Below are positions 37,376-50,363 of a DNA stretch of 64,000 bases, piece after piece. The notes under the pieces are model-generated. The model did no database searches and was not told the origin of the DNA. It saw only the letters and a list, made by a program, of their open reading frames with translations. The stretch is from Coriaria nepalensis (Eukaryota; Streptophyta; Magnoliopsida; Cucurbitales; Coriariaceae): assembly GCA_027186245.1 (NCBI GenBank), contig CP114482.1, positions 11,489,209 through 11,553,208 of the forward strand. Direction: 5' to 3'. A program made the position numbers and the translations under genes. The number at the start of each line of letters is the position of its first letter. Within the stretch, counting starts at the first letter, position 1.

Positions 37376-39651
37376 AATTCTATTTTCGCATTTCAAACAC
37401 AACTTTTGTGCAAAACGTGCAATTGATCTATTGAAGGCAATTATGCGTTTGTTTAGCCTTAAAATCATGTCATTGAGTCTTCTCTAGTCATTAAATCAAT
37501 TCAAAGTAAGTCGAAAGAATTCCATTTTTTCGCACATCAAACACGACTTTCGTTCAGAACTTCCAATTCAACCATTGAAAGCAACTATGCATCTTTTTAG
37601 CCTTAAAATCATGTCATTGAGTCTCTTGTTGTCATCAAATCATTTGAAAGCGATTCGAAAGAATTCTATTTTCGCTCTTTAAACGAGACTTTTGTGCAAA
37701 AATTGCGATTGATCTATTCAAGTAAATTACACATTGTTTAGCCTTGAAATCATGTAATAGAGTCTCATCTAGTAATTAAATCACTTCAAAGCAATTCGAA
37801 CGAAATCTATTTTCACACTTGAACCACGACTTTCGTGCATAATTTGCAATGGATCTTTTGAAGGCAACTATGCATTTCTATAGCCTTAAAATCATGTCAT
37901 TGAGCCACTTTTAGTCAATAAATCACACGAAATCAATTCAATCAACTTTTATTTTTGCATTTCAAACACAACTTTTGTGCAAAACATGCAATTGATCTAT
38001 TGAAGGCAATTATGCGTTTGTCTAGCCTTAAAATCGGGTCATTGAGTCTTCTCTACTCATTAAATCAATTAAAAGTAAGTCGAAAAAATTCTATTTTTTC
38101 GCTCTTCAAGCACGACTTTCGTTCAGAACTTCCAATTCTACCGTTGAAGGCAACTATGCATCTTTTTAGCCTTAAAATCATGTCATTGAGTTTCTTGTAG
38201 TCATCAAATCATTTCAAACCAATTCAAACGAATCCTATTGTCGCTCTTTAAACGAGACTTTTGTGCATAACTTGCGATTGATCTATTCAAGTAAATTACC
38301 CATTGTTTAGCCATCAAATCATGTCATTGAGTCTCTTCTAGTAATTAAATCACTTCAAAACAATTCGAACGAAATATATTTTTGCACTTCAACCACGACT
38401 TTCATGCATAATTTGCAATGGATATTTTGAAGGCAACTATGCATTTGTATAGCCTTAAAATCAGGTCATTGAGCCACTTTTAGTCTATAAATCATATGAA
38501 ATCTATTCAAACAAATTCTATTTTCGTATTTCAAACACAACTTTTGTGCAAAACATGCAATTGATCTATTGAAGGCAATTATGCATTTGTTTAGCCTTAA
38601 AATCATGTCATTGAGTCTTCTCTAGTCATTAAATCAATTAAAAGTAAGTCGAAAGAATTCTATTTTTTCGCACTTCAAACACGACTTTCGTTCAGAACTT
38701 CCAATTCAACCATTGAAGGCAACTATGCATCTTTTTAGCCTTAAAATCATGTTATTGAGTCTCTTGTTGTGATCAAATCATTTGAAAGCAAGTCGGACGA
38801 ATTCTATTTTCGCTCTTTAAACGAGACTTTTGTGCATAACTTGCGATTGATTTATTCAAGTAAATTACCCATTCTTTTGCCTTGAAATCATGTCATTGTG
38901 TCTCTTCTAGTAATTAAATTACTTCAAAGCAATTCGAACGAAATCTATTTTCGCACTTGAACCACGACTTTCGTGCATAATTTGCAATGGATCTTTTGAA
39001 GGCAACTATGCATTTGTATAGCCTTAAAATCATGTCATTGAGTCACTTTTAGTCAATAAATCATACGAAATCAATTCAAACAAATTCTATTTTCGCATTT
39101 CAAACACAACTTTTGTGCAAAACATGCAATTGGTCTATTGAAGGCAATTATGCTTTCGTTTAGCCTTAAAATCATGTCATTATGTCTTTTATAGTCATTA
39201 AATCAATTAATAGTATGTCGAAAGAATTCTATTTTTTCGCACTTCAAACACGACTTTCGTTCAGAACTTCCAATTCAACCATTGAAGGCAACTATGCATC
39301 TTTTTAGCCTTAAAATCATGTCATTGAGTCTCTTGTAGTCATCAAATCATTTGAAAGTAATTCGAAAGAATCCTATTTTCACTATTTAAACCAGACTTTT
39401 GTGCATAACTTGCGATTGATCTATTCAAGTAAATTACCCATTGTTTAGAATTGAAATCATGTCACTGAGTCTCTTCTAGTAATTAAATCACTTCAAAGGA
39501 ATTAGAACGAAATCTATTTTCGCACTTCAACCACGACTTTCATGCATAATTTGCAATGGATATTTTGAAGGCAACTATGCATTTGTATAGCCTTAAAATC
39601 AGGTCATTGAGCCACTTTTAGTCTAGAAATCATATGAAATCTATTCAAACA
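37376..39651. repeat. 2276 bp module (four tetramers), copy 2 of 2
   Basis: Second copy, with a few differences such as TTTAGAATTG at about 39448 (TTTAGCATTG in copy 1) and GATTTATTCAAG at about 38849. At about 39598 the C monomer has TCTAGAAATCATATG, which matches 35046 onward at offset 4552. A truncated third copy therefore seems to begin there and fades over a few hundred bases. Confidence 0.83.
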
Positions 39652-40798
39652 AATTCTATTTTCGCATTTCAAACACAACTTTTGTGCAAAACATGCAATT
39701 GATCTATTGAAGGCAATTATGCGTTTGTTTAGCCTTAAAATCATGTCATTGAGTCTTCTCTAGTCATTAAATCAATTCAAAGTAAGTCGAAAGAATTCCA
39801 TTTTTTCGCACTTCAAACACGACTTTCGTTCAGAACTTCCAATTCAACCATTGAAGGCAACTATGCATCTTTTTAGCCTTAAAATCATGTTATTGAGTCT
39901 CTTGTTGTGATCAAATCATTTGAAAGCAAGTCGGACGAATTCTATTTTCGCTCTTTAAACGAGACTTTTGTGCATAACTTGCGATTGATCTATTCAAGTA
40001 AATTACCCATTCTTTTGCCTTGAAATCATGTCATTGTGTCTCTTCTAGTAATTAAATTACTTCAAAGCAATTCGAACGAAATCTATTTTCGCACCTGAAC
40101 CACGACTTTCGTGCATAATTTGCAATGGATCTTTCGAAGGCAACTATGCATTTGTATAGCCTTAAAATCATGTCATTGAGTCACTTTTAGTCAATAAATC
40201 ATACGAAATCAATTCAAACAAATTCTATTTTCGCATTTCAATCACAACTTTTGTGCAAAACATGCAATTGGTCTATTGAAGGCAATTATGCTTTCGTTTA
40301 GCTTTAAAATCATGTAATTGAGTCTTCTCTAGTCATTAAATCAATTAAAAGTAAGTCGAAAGAGTTCTATTTTTTCGCACTTCAAACACGACTTTCATTC
40401 AGAACTTCCAATTCAACAATTGAAGGCAACTATGCATCTTTTTAGCCTTAAAATCATGTCATTGAGTCTCTTGTTGTCATCAAATCATTTGAAAGCAATT
40501 CGAACGAATCCTATTTTCGCTATTTAAACGAGACTTTTGTGCAAAACATACGATTGATCTATTCAAGTAAATTACCCATTGTTTAGCCTTGAAATCATGT
40601 CACTGAGTCTCTTCTAGTAATTAAATCACTTCAAAGGAATTCGAACGAAATCTATTTTCGCACTTCAACCACGACTTTCATGCATAATTTGCAATCGATA
40701 TTTTGAAGGCAACTATGCATTTGTATAGCCTTAAAATCAGGTCATTGAGCCACTTTTAGTCTATAAATCATATGAAATCTATTCAAACAAATTCTATT

Positions 40799-40941
40799 TT
40801 TGCATTTCAAACACAACTTTTGTGCAAAACATGCAATTGATCTATTCAAGTAAATTACCCATTGGTTAGCATTGAAATCATGTCACTGAGTCTTTTATAG
40901 TCATTAAATCAATTAATAGTATGTCGAAAGAATTCTATTTT
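40799..40941. repeat. Mosaic D/B/D monomer
   Basis: It starts as D (TTTGTGCAAAACATGC), switches at ATTGATCTATT to B (CAAGTAAATTACCCATTGG, GCATTGAAATC) and ends as D (TTTTATAGTCATT, TAATAGTATGTCG). From the switch onward it matches the B/D hybrid at 34580 at offset 6258, including the private CATTGGTTAGC. Length is 143 bp and the tetramer phase is kept. This fits pasting of hybrid-derived sequence into a normal D by gene conversion or a double exchange. Confidence 0.86.
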
Positions 40942-41788
40942 TTCGCACTTCAAACACGACTTTCGTTCAGAACTTCCAATTTAACCATTGAAGGCAACTA
41001 TGCATCTCTTTAGCCTTAAAATCATGTCATTGAGTCTCTTGTTGTCATCAAATCATTTGAAAGCGATTCGAAGGAATCGTATTTTCGCTATTTAAACGAG
41101 ACTTTTGTGCATAACTTGCGATTGATCTATTCAAGTAAATTACCCATTGTTTAGCCTTGAAATAATGTCACTGAGTCTCTTCTAGTAATTAAATCACTTC
41201 GAAGGAATTCGAACGAAATCTATTTTCGCACTTCAACCACGACTTTCATGCATAATTTGCAATGGATATTTTGAAGGCAACTATGCATTTGTATAGCCTT
41301 AAAATCAGGTCATTGAGCCACTTTTAGTCTAGAAATCATATGAAATCTATTCAAACAAATTCTATTTTCGCATTTCAAACACAACTTTTGTGCAAAACAT
41401 GCAATTGATCTGTTGAAGGCAATTATGCGTTTGTTTAGCCTTAAAATCATGTCATTGAGTCTTCTCTAGATATTAAATCAATTCAAAGTAAGTCGAAAGA
41501 ATTCCATTTTTTCGCACATCAAACACGACTTTCGTTCAGAACTTCCAATTCAACCATTGAAGGCAACTATGCATCTTTTTAGCCTTAAAATCATGTCATT
41601 GAGTCTCTTGTTGTCATCAAATCATTTGAAAGCAATTCGAACGAATTCTATTTTCGCTCTTTAAACGAGACTTTTGTGCATAAATTGCGATTGATCTATT
41701 CAACTAAATTACACATTGTTTAGCCTTGAAATCATGTAATAGAGTCTCATCTAGTAATTAAGTCACTTCAAAGCAATTCGAACGAAAT
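40838..41788. repeat. Copy of about 34580-35530 (offset 6258)
   Basis: About 950 bp share rare markers: CATTGGTTAGC, CCAATTTAACC (34729, 40987), CATCTCTTTAGCC, GAAATAATGTCACTG, TTCGCACATCAAAC, ATTACACATTG and ATGTAATAGAGTC. Scattered differences (CTCTAGATATT at about 41463, CTGTTGAAGG) show that it is not a recent exact copy. The match fades in the C monomer at about 41790. Confidence 0.82.
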
Positions 41789-44700
41789 CTATTTTTGCAC
41801 TTCAACCACGACTTTCATGCATAATTTGCAATGGATATTTTGAAGGCAACTATGCATTTGTATAGCCTTAAAATCATGTCATTGAGCCACTTTTAGTCAA
41901 TAAATCATACGAAATCAATTCAAACAACTTTTATTTTCGCATTTCAAACACAACTTTTGTGCAAAACATGCAATTGATCTGTTGAAGGCAATTATGCGTT
42001 TGTTTAGCCTTAAAATCATGTCATTGAGTCTTCTCTAGATATTAAATCAATTCAAAGTAAGTCGAAAGAATTCCATTTTTTCGCACTTCAAACACGACTT
42101 TCGTTCAGAACTTCCAATTCAACCATTGAAGGCAACTATGCATCTTTTTAGCCTTAAAATCATGTCATTGAGTCTCTTGTTGTCATCAAATCATTTGAAA
42201 GCAATTCGAAGGAATCCTATTTTCACTATTTAAACGAGACTTTTGTGCATAACTTGCGATTGATCTATTCAAGTAAATTAGCCATTGTTTAGCCTTGAAA
42301 TCATGTCATTGAGTCTCTTCTAGTAATTAAATCACTTCAAAGGAATTCGAACGAAATCTATTTTTGCACTTCAACCATGACTTTCATGCATAATTTGCAA
42401 TGGATATTTTGAAGGCAACCATGCATTTGTATAGCCTTAAAATCATGTCATTGAGTCACTTTTAGTCAATAAATCATACGAAATCAATTCAAACAAATTC
42501 TATTCTCGCATTTCAAACACAACTTTTGTGCAAAACATGCAATTGGTCTATTGAAGGCAATTATGCTTTCGTTTAGCCTTAAAATCATGTCATTGAGTCT
42601 TCTCTAGTCATTAAATCAATTAAAAGTAAGTCGAAAGAATTCTATTTTTTCGCACTTCAAACACGACTTTCGTTCAGAACATCCAATTCAACCATTGAAG
42701 GCAACTATGCATCTTTTTAGCCTTAAAATCATGTCATTGAGTCTCTTGTAGTCATCAAATCATTTGAAAGCAATTCGAAAGAATCCTATTTTCGCTATTT
42801 AAACGAGACTTTTGTGCAAAACTTACGATTGATCTATTCAAGTAAATTACCCCTTGTTTAGCCTTGAAATCATGTCACTGAGTCTCTTCTAGTAATTAAA
42901 TCACTTCAAAGGAATTCGAACGAAATCTATTTTCGCACTTCAACCACGACTTTCATGCATAATTTGCAATCGATATTTTGAAGGCAACTATGCATTTGTA
43001 TAGCCTTAAAATCAGGTCATTGAGCCACTTTTAGTCTATAAATCATTTGAAATCTATTCAAACAAATTCTATTTTTGCATTTCAGACACAACTTTTGTGC
43101 AAAACATGCAATTGATCTATTGAAGGCAATTATGCGTTTGTTTAGCCTTAAAATCATTTCATTGAGTCTTCTCTAGTCATTAAATCAATTCAAAGTAAGC
43201 CGACAGAATTCCATTTTTTCGCACTTCACACATGACCTTCGTTCAGAACTTCCAATTCAACCATTGAAGGCAACTATGCATCTTTTTAGCCTTAAAATCA
43301 TGTCATTGAGTCTCTTGTTGTCATCAAATCATTTGAAAGCAATTCGAACGAATTCTATTTTCGCTCTTTAAACGAGACTTTTGTGCATAAATTGCGATTG
43401 ATCTATTCAAGTAAATTACACATTGTTTAGCCTTGAAATCATGTAATAGAGTCTCATCTAGTAATTAAATCACTTCAAAGCAATTCGAACGAAATCTATT
43501 TTCGCACTTGAACCACGACTTTCGTGCATAATATGCAATGGATCTTTTGAAGGCAACTATGCATTTGTATAGCCCTAAAATAATGTCATTGAGTCACTTT
43601 TAGTCAATAAATCATACGAAATCAATTCAAACAAATTCCATTTTCGCATTTCAATCACAACTTTTGTGCAAAACATGCAATTGGTCTATTGAAGGCAATT
43701 ATGCTTTCGTTTAGCCTTAAAATCATGTCATTGAGTCTTCTCTAGTCATTAAATCAATTAATAGTAAGTCGAAAGAATTCTATTTTTTCGCACTTCAAAC
43801 ACGACTTTCGTTCAGAACTTCCAATTCAACCATTGAAGACAACTATGCATCTTTTTAGCCTTAAAATCATGTCATTGAGTCTCTTGTAGTCATCAAATCA
43901 TTTGAAAGTAATTCGAAAGAATCCTATTTTCACTATTTAAACGAGACTTTTGTGCATAACTTGCGATTGATCTATTCAAGTAAATTACCCATTGTTTAGC
44001 ATTGAAATCATGTCACTGAGTCTCTTCTAGTAATTAAATCACTTCAAAAGAATTCGAACGAAATCTATTTTCGCACTTCAACCACGACTTTCATGCATAA
44101 TTTGCAATCGATATTTTGAAGGCAACTATGCATTTGTATAGCCTTAAAATCAGGTCATTGAGCCACTTTTAGTCTATAAATCATATGAAATCTATTCAAA
44201 CAAATTCTATTTTTGCATTTCAAACACAACTTTTGTGCAAAACATGCAATTGATCTATTGAAGGCAATTATGCGTTTGTTTAGCCTTAAAATCATTTCAT
44301 TGAGTCCTCTCTAGTCATTAAATCAATTCAGAGTAAGTCGAAAGAATTCCATTTTTTCGCACTTCACACACGACTTTCGTTCAGAACTTCCAATTCAACC
44401 ATTGAAGGCAACTATGCATCTTTTTAGCCTTAAAGTCATGTCATTGAGTCTCTTATTGTAATCAAATCATTTGAAAGCAATTCGAAGGAATTCTATTTTC
44501 GCTCTTTAAACGAGACTTTTGTGCATAAATTGCGATTGATCTATTCAAGTAAATTACACATTGTTTAGCCTTGAAATCATGTAATAGAGTCTCATCTAGT
44601 AATTAAATCACTTCAAAGCAATTCGAACGAAATCTATTTTCACACTTGAACCACGACTTTCGTGGATAATTTGCAATGGATCTTTTGAAGGCAACTATGC

Positions 44701-45132
44701 ATTTGTATAGCCTTAAAATCATGTCATTGAGCCACTTTTAGTCAATAAATAATACGAAATCAATTCAAACAACTTTTATTTTCGCATTTCAAACACAACT
44801 TTTGTGCAAAACATTCAATTGATCTATTGAAGGCAATTATGCGTTTGTTTAGCCTTAAAATCATGTCATTGAGTCTTCTCTAGACATTAAATCAATTCAA
44901 AGTAAGTCTAAAGAATTCTATTTTTTCGCACTTCAAAAACGACTTTCGTTCCGAACTTCCAATTCAACCATTGAAGGCAACTATGGATCTTTTTAGCCAT
45001 AAAATCATGTCATTGAGTCTCGTGTATTCATCAAATCATTTGAAAGCAATTCGAAAGAATCCTATTTTCGCTATTTAAACGAGACTTTTGTGCAAAACTT
45101 ACGATTGATCTATTCAAGTAAATTACCCATTG

Positions 45133-45136
45133 TTTT
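45133..45136. other. Single T insertion in a B monomer
   Basis: CCATTGTTTTAGCC instead of CCATTGTTTAGCC. The following A starts at 45495, one base later than expected. It is the leftmost of six single-base length changes that I found. Confidence 0.85.
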
Positions 45137-48087
45137 AGCCTTGAAATCATGTCACTGAGTCTCTTCTAGTAATTAAATCACTTCAACGGAATTCGAACGA
45201 AATCTATTTTCGCACTTCAACCACGACTTTCATGCATAATTTGCAATGGATATTTTGAAGGCAACTATGCATTTGTATAGCCTTAAAATCAGGTCATTGA
45301 GCCACTTTTAGTCTATAAATTATATGAAATCTATTCAAACAAATTCTATTTTCGCATTTCAAGCACAACTTTTGTGCAAAACATGCAATTGATCTATTGA
45401 AGGCAATTATGCGTTTGTTTAGCCTTAAAATCATGTCATTGAGTCTTCTCTAGTCATTAAATCAATTCAAAGTAAGTCGAAAGAATTCTATTTTTTCGCA
45501 CTTCAAACACGACTTTCGTTCAGAACTTCCAATTCAACCATTGAAGGCAACTATGCATCTTTTTAGGCTTAAAATCATGTCATTGAATCTCTTGTAGTCA
45601 TCAAATCATTTGAAAGTAAATCGAAAGAATCCTATTTTCACTATTTAAACGAGACTTTTGTGCATAACTTGCGATTGATCTATTCAAGTAAATTACCAAT
45701 TGTTTAGCATTGAAATCAAGTCACTGAGTCTCTTCTAGTAATTAAATCACTTCAAAGGAATTCGAACGAAATCTCTTTTCGCACTTCAACCACGACTTTC
45801 ATACATAATTTGCAATCGATATTTTGAAGGCAACTATGCATTTGTATAGCCTTAAAATCAGGTCATTGAGCCACTTTTAGTCTATAAATCATATGAAATC
45901 TATTCAAACAAATTCTATTTTCGTATTTCAAACACAACTTTTGTGCAAAACATGCAATTGATCTATTGAAGGCAATTATGCGTTTGTTTAGCCTTAAAAT
46001 CATGTCATTGAGTCTTCTTTAGTCATTAAAACAATTCAAAGTAAGTCGAAAGAATTCTATTTTTTCGCATTTCAAACACGACTTTCGTTCAGAACTTCCA
46101 ATTCAACCATTGAAGGCAACTATGCATCTTTTTAGCCTTAAAATCATGTCATTGAGTGTCTTGTAGTCATCAAATCATTTGAAAGCAATTCGAAAGAATC
46201 CTATTTTCGCTATTTAAATGAGACTTTTGTCCATAACTTGCGATTGATCTATTCAAGTAAATTACCCATTGTTTAGCCTTGAAATCATGTCATTGAGTCT
46301 CTTCTAGTAATTAAATCACTTCAAAGGAATTCGAACGAAATCTATTTTCGCACTTCAACCACGACATTCATGCATAATTTGCAATGGATATTTTGAAGGC
46401 AACTATGCATTTGTATAGCCTTAAAATCGGGTCATTGAGCCACTTTTAGTCTATAAATCATATGAAATCTATTCAAACAAATTCTATTTTCGCATTTCAA
46501 ACACAACTTTTGTGCAAAACATGCAATTGATCTATTGAAAGCAATTATGCGTTTGTTTAGCCTTAAAATCATGTCATTGAGTCTTCTCTAGTCATTAAAT
46601 CAATTCAAAGTAAGTCGAAAGAATTCCATTTTTTCGCACTTCAAACACGACTTTCGTTCAGAACTTCCAATTCAACCGTTGAAGGCAACTATGCATCTTT
46701 TTAGCCTTAAAATCATGTCATTGAGTCTCTTATTGTCATCAAATCATTTGAAAGCAATTCGAACGAATTCTATTTTCGCTCTTTAAACGAGACTTTTGTG
46801 CATAACTTGCGATTGATCTATTCAAGTAAATTACCCATTCTTTTGCCTTGAAATCATGTCATTGTGTCTCTTCTAGTAATTAAATCACTTCGAAGCAATT
46901 CCAACGAAATCTATTTTCGCACTTGAACCACGACTTTCGTGCATAATTTGCAATGGATCTTTTGAAGGCAACTATGCATTTGTATAGCCTTAAAATCATG
47001 TCATTGAGCCACTTTTAGTCAATAAATCATACGAAATCAATTCAAACAACTTTTATTTTCGCATTTCAAACACAACTTTTGTGCAAAACATTCAATTGAT
47101 CTATTGAAGGCAATTATGCGTTTGTTTAGCCTTAAAATCATGTCATTGAGTCTTCTCTAGACATTAAATCAATTCAAAGTAAGTCGAAAGAATTCCATTT
47201 TTTCGCACTTCAAACACGACTTTCGTTCTGAACTTCCAATTCAACCATTGAAGGCAACTATGCATCTTTTTAGCCTTAAAATCATGTCATTGAGTCTCGT
47301 GTAGTCATCAAATCATTTGAAAGCAATTCGAAAGAATCCTATTTTCGCTATTTAAACGAGACTTTTGTGCAAAACTTACGATTGATCTATTCAAGTAAAT
47401 TACCCATTGTTTAGCCTTGAAATCATGTCACTGAGTCTCTTCTAGTAATTAAATCACTTCAAAGGAATTCGAACGAAATCTATTTTCGCACTTCAACCAC
47501 GACTTTCATGCATAATTTGCAATGGATATTTTGAAGGCAACTATGCATTTGTATAGCCTTAAAATCAGGTCATTGAGCCACTTTTAGTCTATAAATTATA
47601 TGAAATCTATTCAAACAAATTCTATTTTCGCATTTCAAGCACAACTTTTGTGCAAAACACGCAATTGATCTATTGAAGGCAATTATGCGTTTGTTTAGCC
47701 TTAAAATCATGTCATTGAGTCTTCTCTAGTCATTAAATCAATTCAAAGTAAGTCGAAAGAATTCAATTTTTTCGCACTTCAAACACGACTTTCGTTCAGA
47801 ACTTCCAATTCAACCATTGAAGGCAACTATGCATCTTTTTAGCCTTAAAATCATATCATTGAGTCTATTGTTGTCATCAAATCATTCGAAAGCGATTCGA
47901 AAGAATCCTATTCTCGCTATTTAAACGAGACTTTTGTGCATAACCTGCGATTGATCTATCCAAGTAAATTACCCATTGTTAAGCCTTGAAATCCTGTCAT
48001 TGAGTCTCATCTAGTAATTAAATCACTTCAAAGTAATTCGAACGAAATCTACTTTCGCACTTGAACCACCACTTTCATGCATAATTT

Positions 48088-49225
48088 GCAATGGATATTT
48101 TGAAGGCAACTATGCATTTGTATAGCCTTAAAATCAGGTCATTGAGCCACTTTTAGTCTTTAAATCATATGAAATCTATTCAAACAAATTCTATTTTCGC
48201 ATTTCAAACACAACTTTTGTGCACAACATGCAATTGATCTATTGAAGGCGATTATGCGTTTGTTTAGCCTTAAAATCATCTCATTGAGTCTTCTCTAGTC
48301 ATTAAATCAATTCAATGTACGTCGAAAGAATTCCATTTTTTCGCACTTCAAACACGACTTTCGTTCAGAACTTCCAATTCAACCATTGAAGGCAACTATG
48401 CATCTTTTTAGCCTTAAAATCATGTCATTGAGTCTCTTGTAGTCATCAAATCATTTGAAAGCAATTCGAAAGAATCCTATTTTCGCAATTTAAACGAGAC
48501 TTTTGTGCATAACTTACGATTGATCTATTCAAATAAATTACCAATTGTTTAGCCTTGAAATCATGTCACTGAGTCTCTTCTAGTAATTCAATCACTTCAA
48601 AGGAATTCGAACGAAATCTATTTTCGCACTTGAACCACGACTTTCGTGCATAATTTGCAATGGATCTTTTGAAGGCAACCATGCATTTGTATAGCCTTAA
48701 AATCATGTCATTGAGTCACTTTTAGTCAATAAATCATACGAAATCAATTCAAACAAATTCTATTTTCGCATTTCAAACACAACTTTTGTGCAAAACATGC
48801 AATTGGTCTTTTGAAGGCAATTATGCTTTCGTTTAGCCTTAAAATCATGCCATTGACTCTTTTATAGTCATTAAATCAATTAATAGTATGTCGAAAGAAT
48901 TCTATTTTTTCGCACTTCAAACACGACTTTCGTTCAGAACTTCCAATTCAACCATTGAAGACAACTATGCATCTTTTTAGCCTTAAAATCATGTCATTGA
49001 GTCTCTTGTAGTCATCAAATCATTTGAAAGTAATTCGAAAGAATCCTATTTTCACTATTTAAACGAGACTTTTGTGCATAACTTGCGATTGATCTATTCA
49101 AGTAAATTACCCATTGTTTAGCATTGAAATCATGTCACTGAGTCTCTTCTAGTAATTAAATCACTTCAAAGGAATTCGAACGAAATCTATTTTCGCACTT
49201 CAACCACGACTTTCATGCATAATTC
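48088..49225. repeat. 1138 bp module (two tetramers), copy 1 of 3
   Basis: Marked by GTCTTTAAATCATATG, GCGATTATGCG, ATCATCTCATTGAG, CAATGTACGTCG, and CAAATAAATTACCAATTG. Its second D (about 48790-48908) has TTTATAGTCATT and TAATAGTATGTCG, unlike copies 2 and 3. The left edge is at about 48087, where copy 1 has AATTTGCAATGG and the later copies AATTCGCAATGG. Confidence 0.86.
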
Positions 49226-50363
49226 GCAATGGATATTTTGAAGGCAACTATGCATTTGTATAGCCTTAAAATCAGGTCATTGAGCCACTTTTAGTCTTTA
49301 AATCATATGAAATCTATTCAAACAAATTCTATTTTCGCATTTCAAACACAACTTTTGTGCACAACATGCAATTGATCTATTGAAGGCGATTATGCGTTTG
49401 TTTAGCCTTAAAATCATCTCATTGAGTCTTCTCTAGTCATTAAATCAATTCAATGTACGTCGAAAGAATTCCATTTTTTCGCACTTCAAACACGACTTTC
49501 GTTCAGAACTTCCAATTCAACAATTGAAGGCAACTATGCATCTTTTTAGCCTTAAAATCATGTCATTGAGTCTCTTGTAGTCATCAAATCATTTGAAAGC
49601 AATTCGAAAGAATCCTATTTTCGCAATTTAAACGAGACTTTTGTGCATAACTTACGATTGATCTATTCAAATAAATTACCAATTGTTTAGCCTTGAAATC
49701 ATGTCACTGAGTCTCTTCTAGTAATTAAATCACTTCAAAGGAATTCGAACGAAATCTATTTTCGCACTTGAACCACGACTTTCGTGCATAATTTGCAATG
49801 GATCTTTTGAAGGCAACCATGCATTTGTATAGCCTTAAAATCATGTCATTGAGTCACTTTTAGTCAATAAATCATACGAAATCAATTCAAACAAATTCTA
49901 TTTTCGCATTTCAAACACAACTTTTGTGCAAAACATGCAATTGGTCTATTGAAAGCAATTATGCGTTTGTTTAGCCTTAAAATCATGTCATTGAGTCTTC
50001 TCTAGTCATTAAATCAATTAATAGTAAGTCGAAAGAATTCTATTTTTTCGCACTCCAAACACGACTTTCGTTCAGAACTTCCAATTCAACCATTGAAGGC
50101 AACTATGCATCTTTTTAGCCTTAAAATCATGTCATTGAGTCTCTTGTAGTCATCAAATCATTTGAAAGTAATTCGAAAGAATCCTATTTTCACTATTTAA
50201 ACCAGACTTTTGTGCATAACTTGCGATTGATCTATTCAAGTAAATTACCAATTGTTTAGCATTGAAATCATGTCACTGAGTCTCTTCTAGTAATTAAATC
50301 ACTTCAAAGGAATTCGAACGAAATCTATTTTCGCACTTCAACCACGACTTTCATGCATAATTC
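49226..50363. repeat. 1138 bp module (two tetramers), copy 2 of 3
   Basis: Carries all markers of copy 1 at offset 1138 (CAATGTACGTCG at 48313 and 49451). The second D is different: GGTCTATTGAAAGCAATTATGCG, then TCTTCTCTAGTCATT and TAATAGTAAGTCG, with CGCACTCCAAAC in the next A. It shares the last features with copy 3 but not the first. Confidence 0.86.

Larger units (their letters stand above)
39652..48087. repeat. Tetramer field without a strong longer period
   Basis: Fifteen tetramers with A starts every 569 bp (39805, 40374, 40942 and so on to 47771), broken only by one D monomer shorter by a base at 40799 and one extra T at about 45134. Sub-types of A (GAATCC or GAATTC) and C (CAATAAATCATACG or CTATAAATCATATG) alternate without a long regular pattern. 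This suggests reshuffling by many small exchanges. There is no gene or non-satellite insert in this 8.4 kb. Confidence 0.8.
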
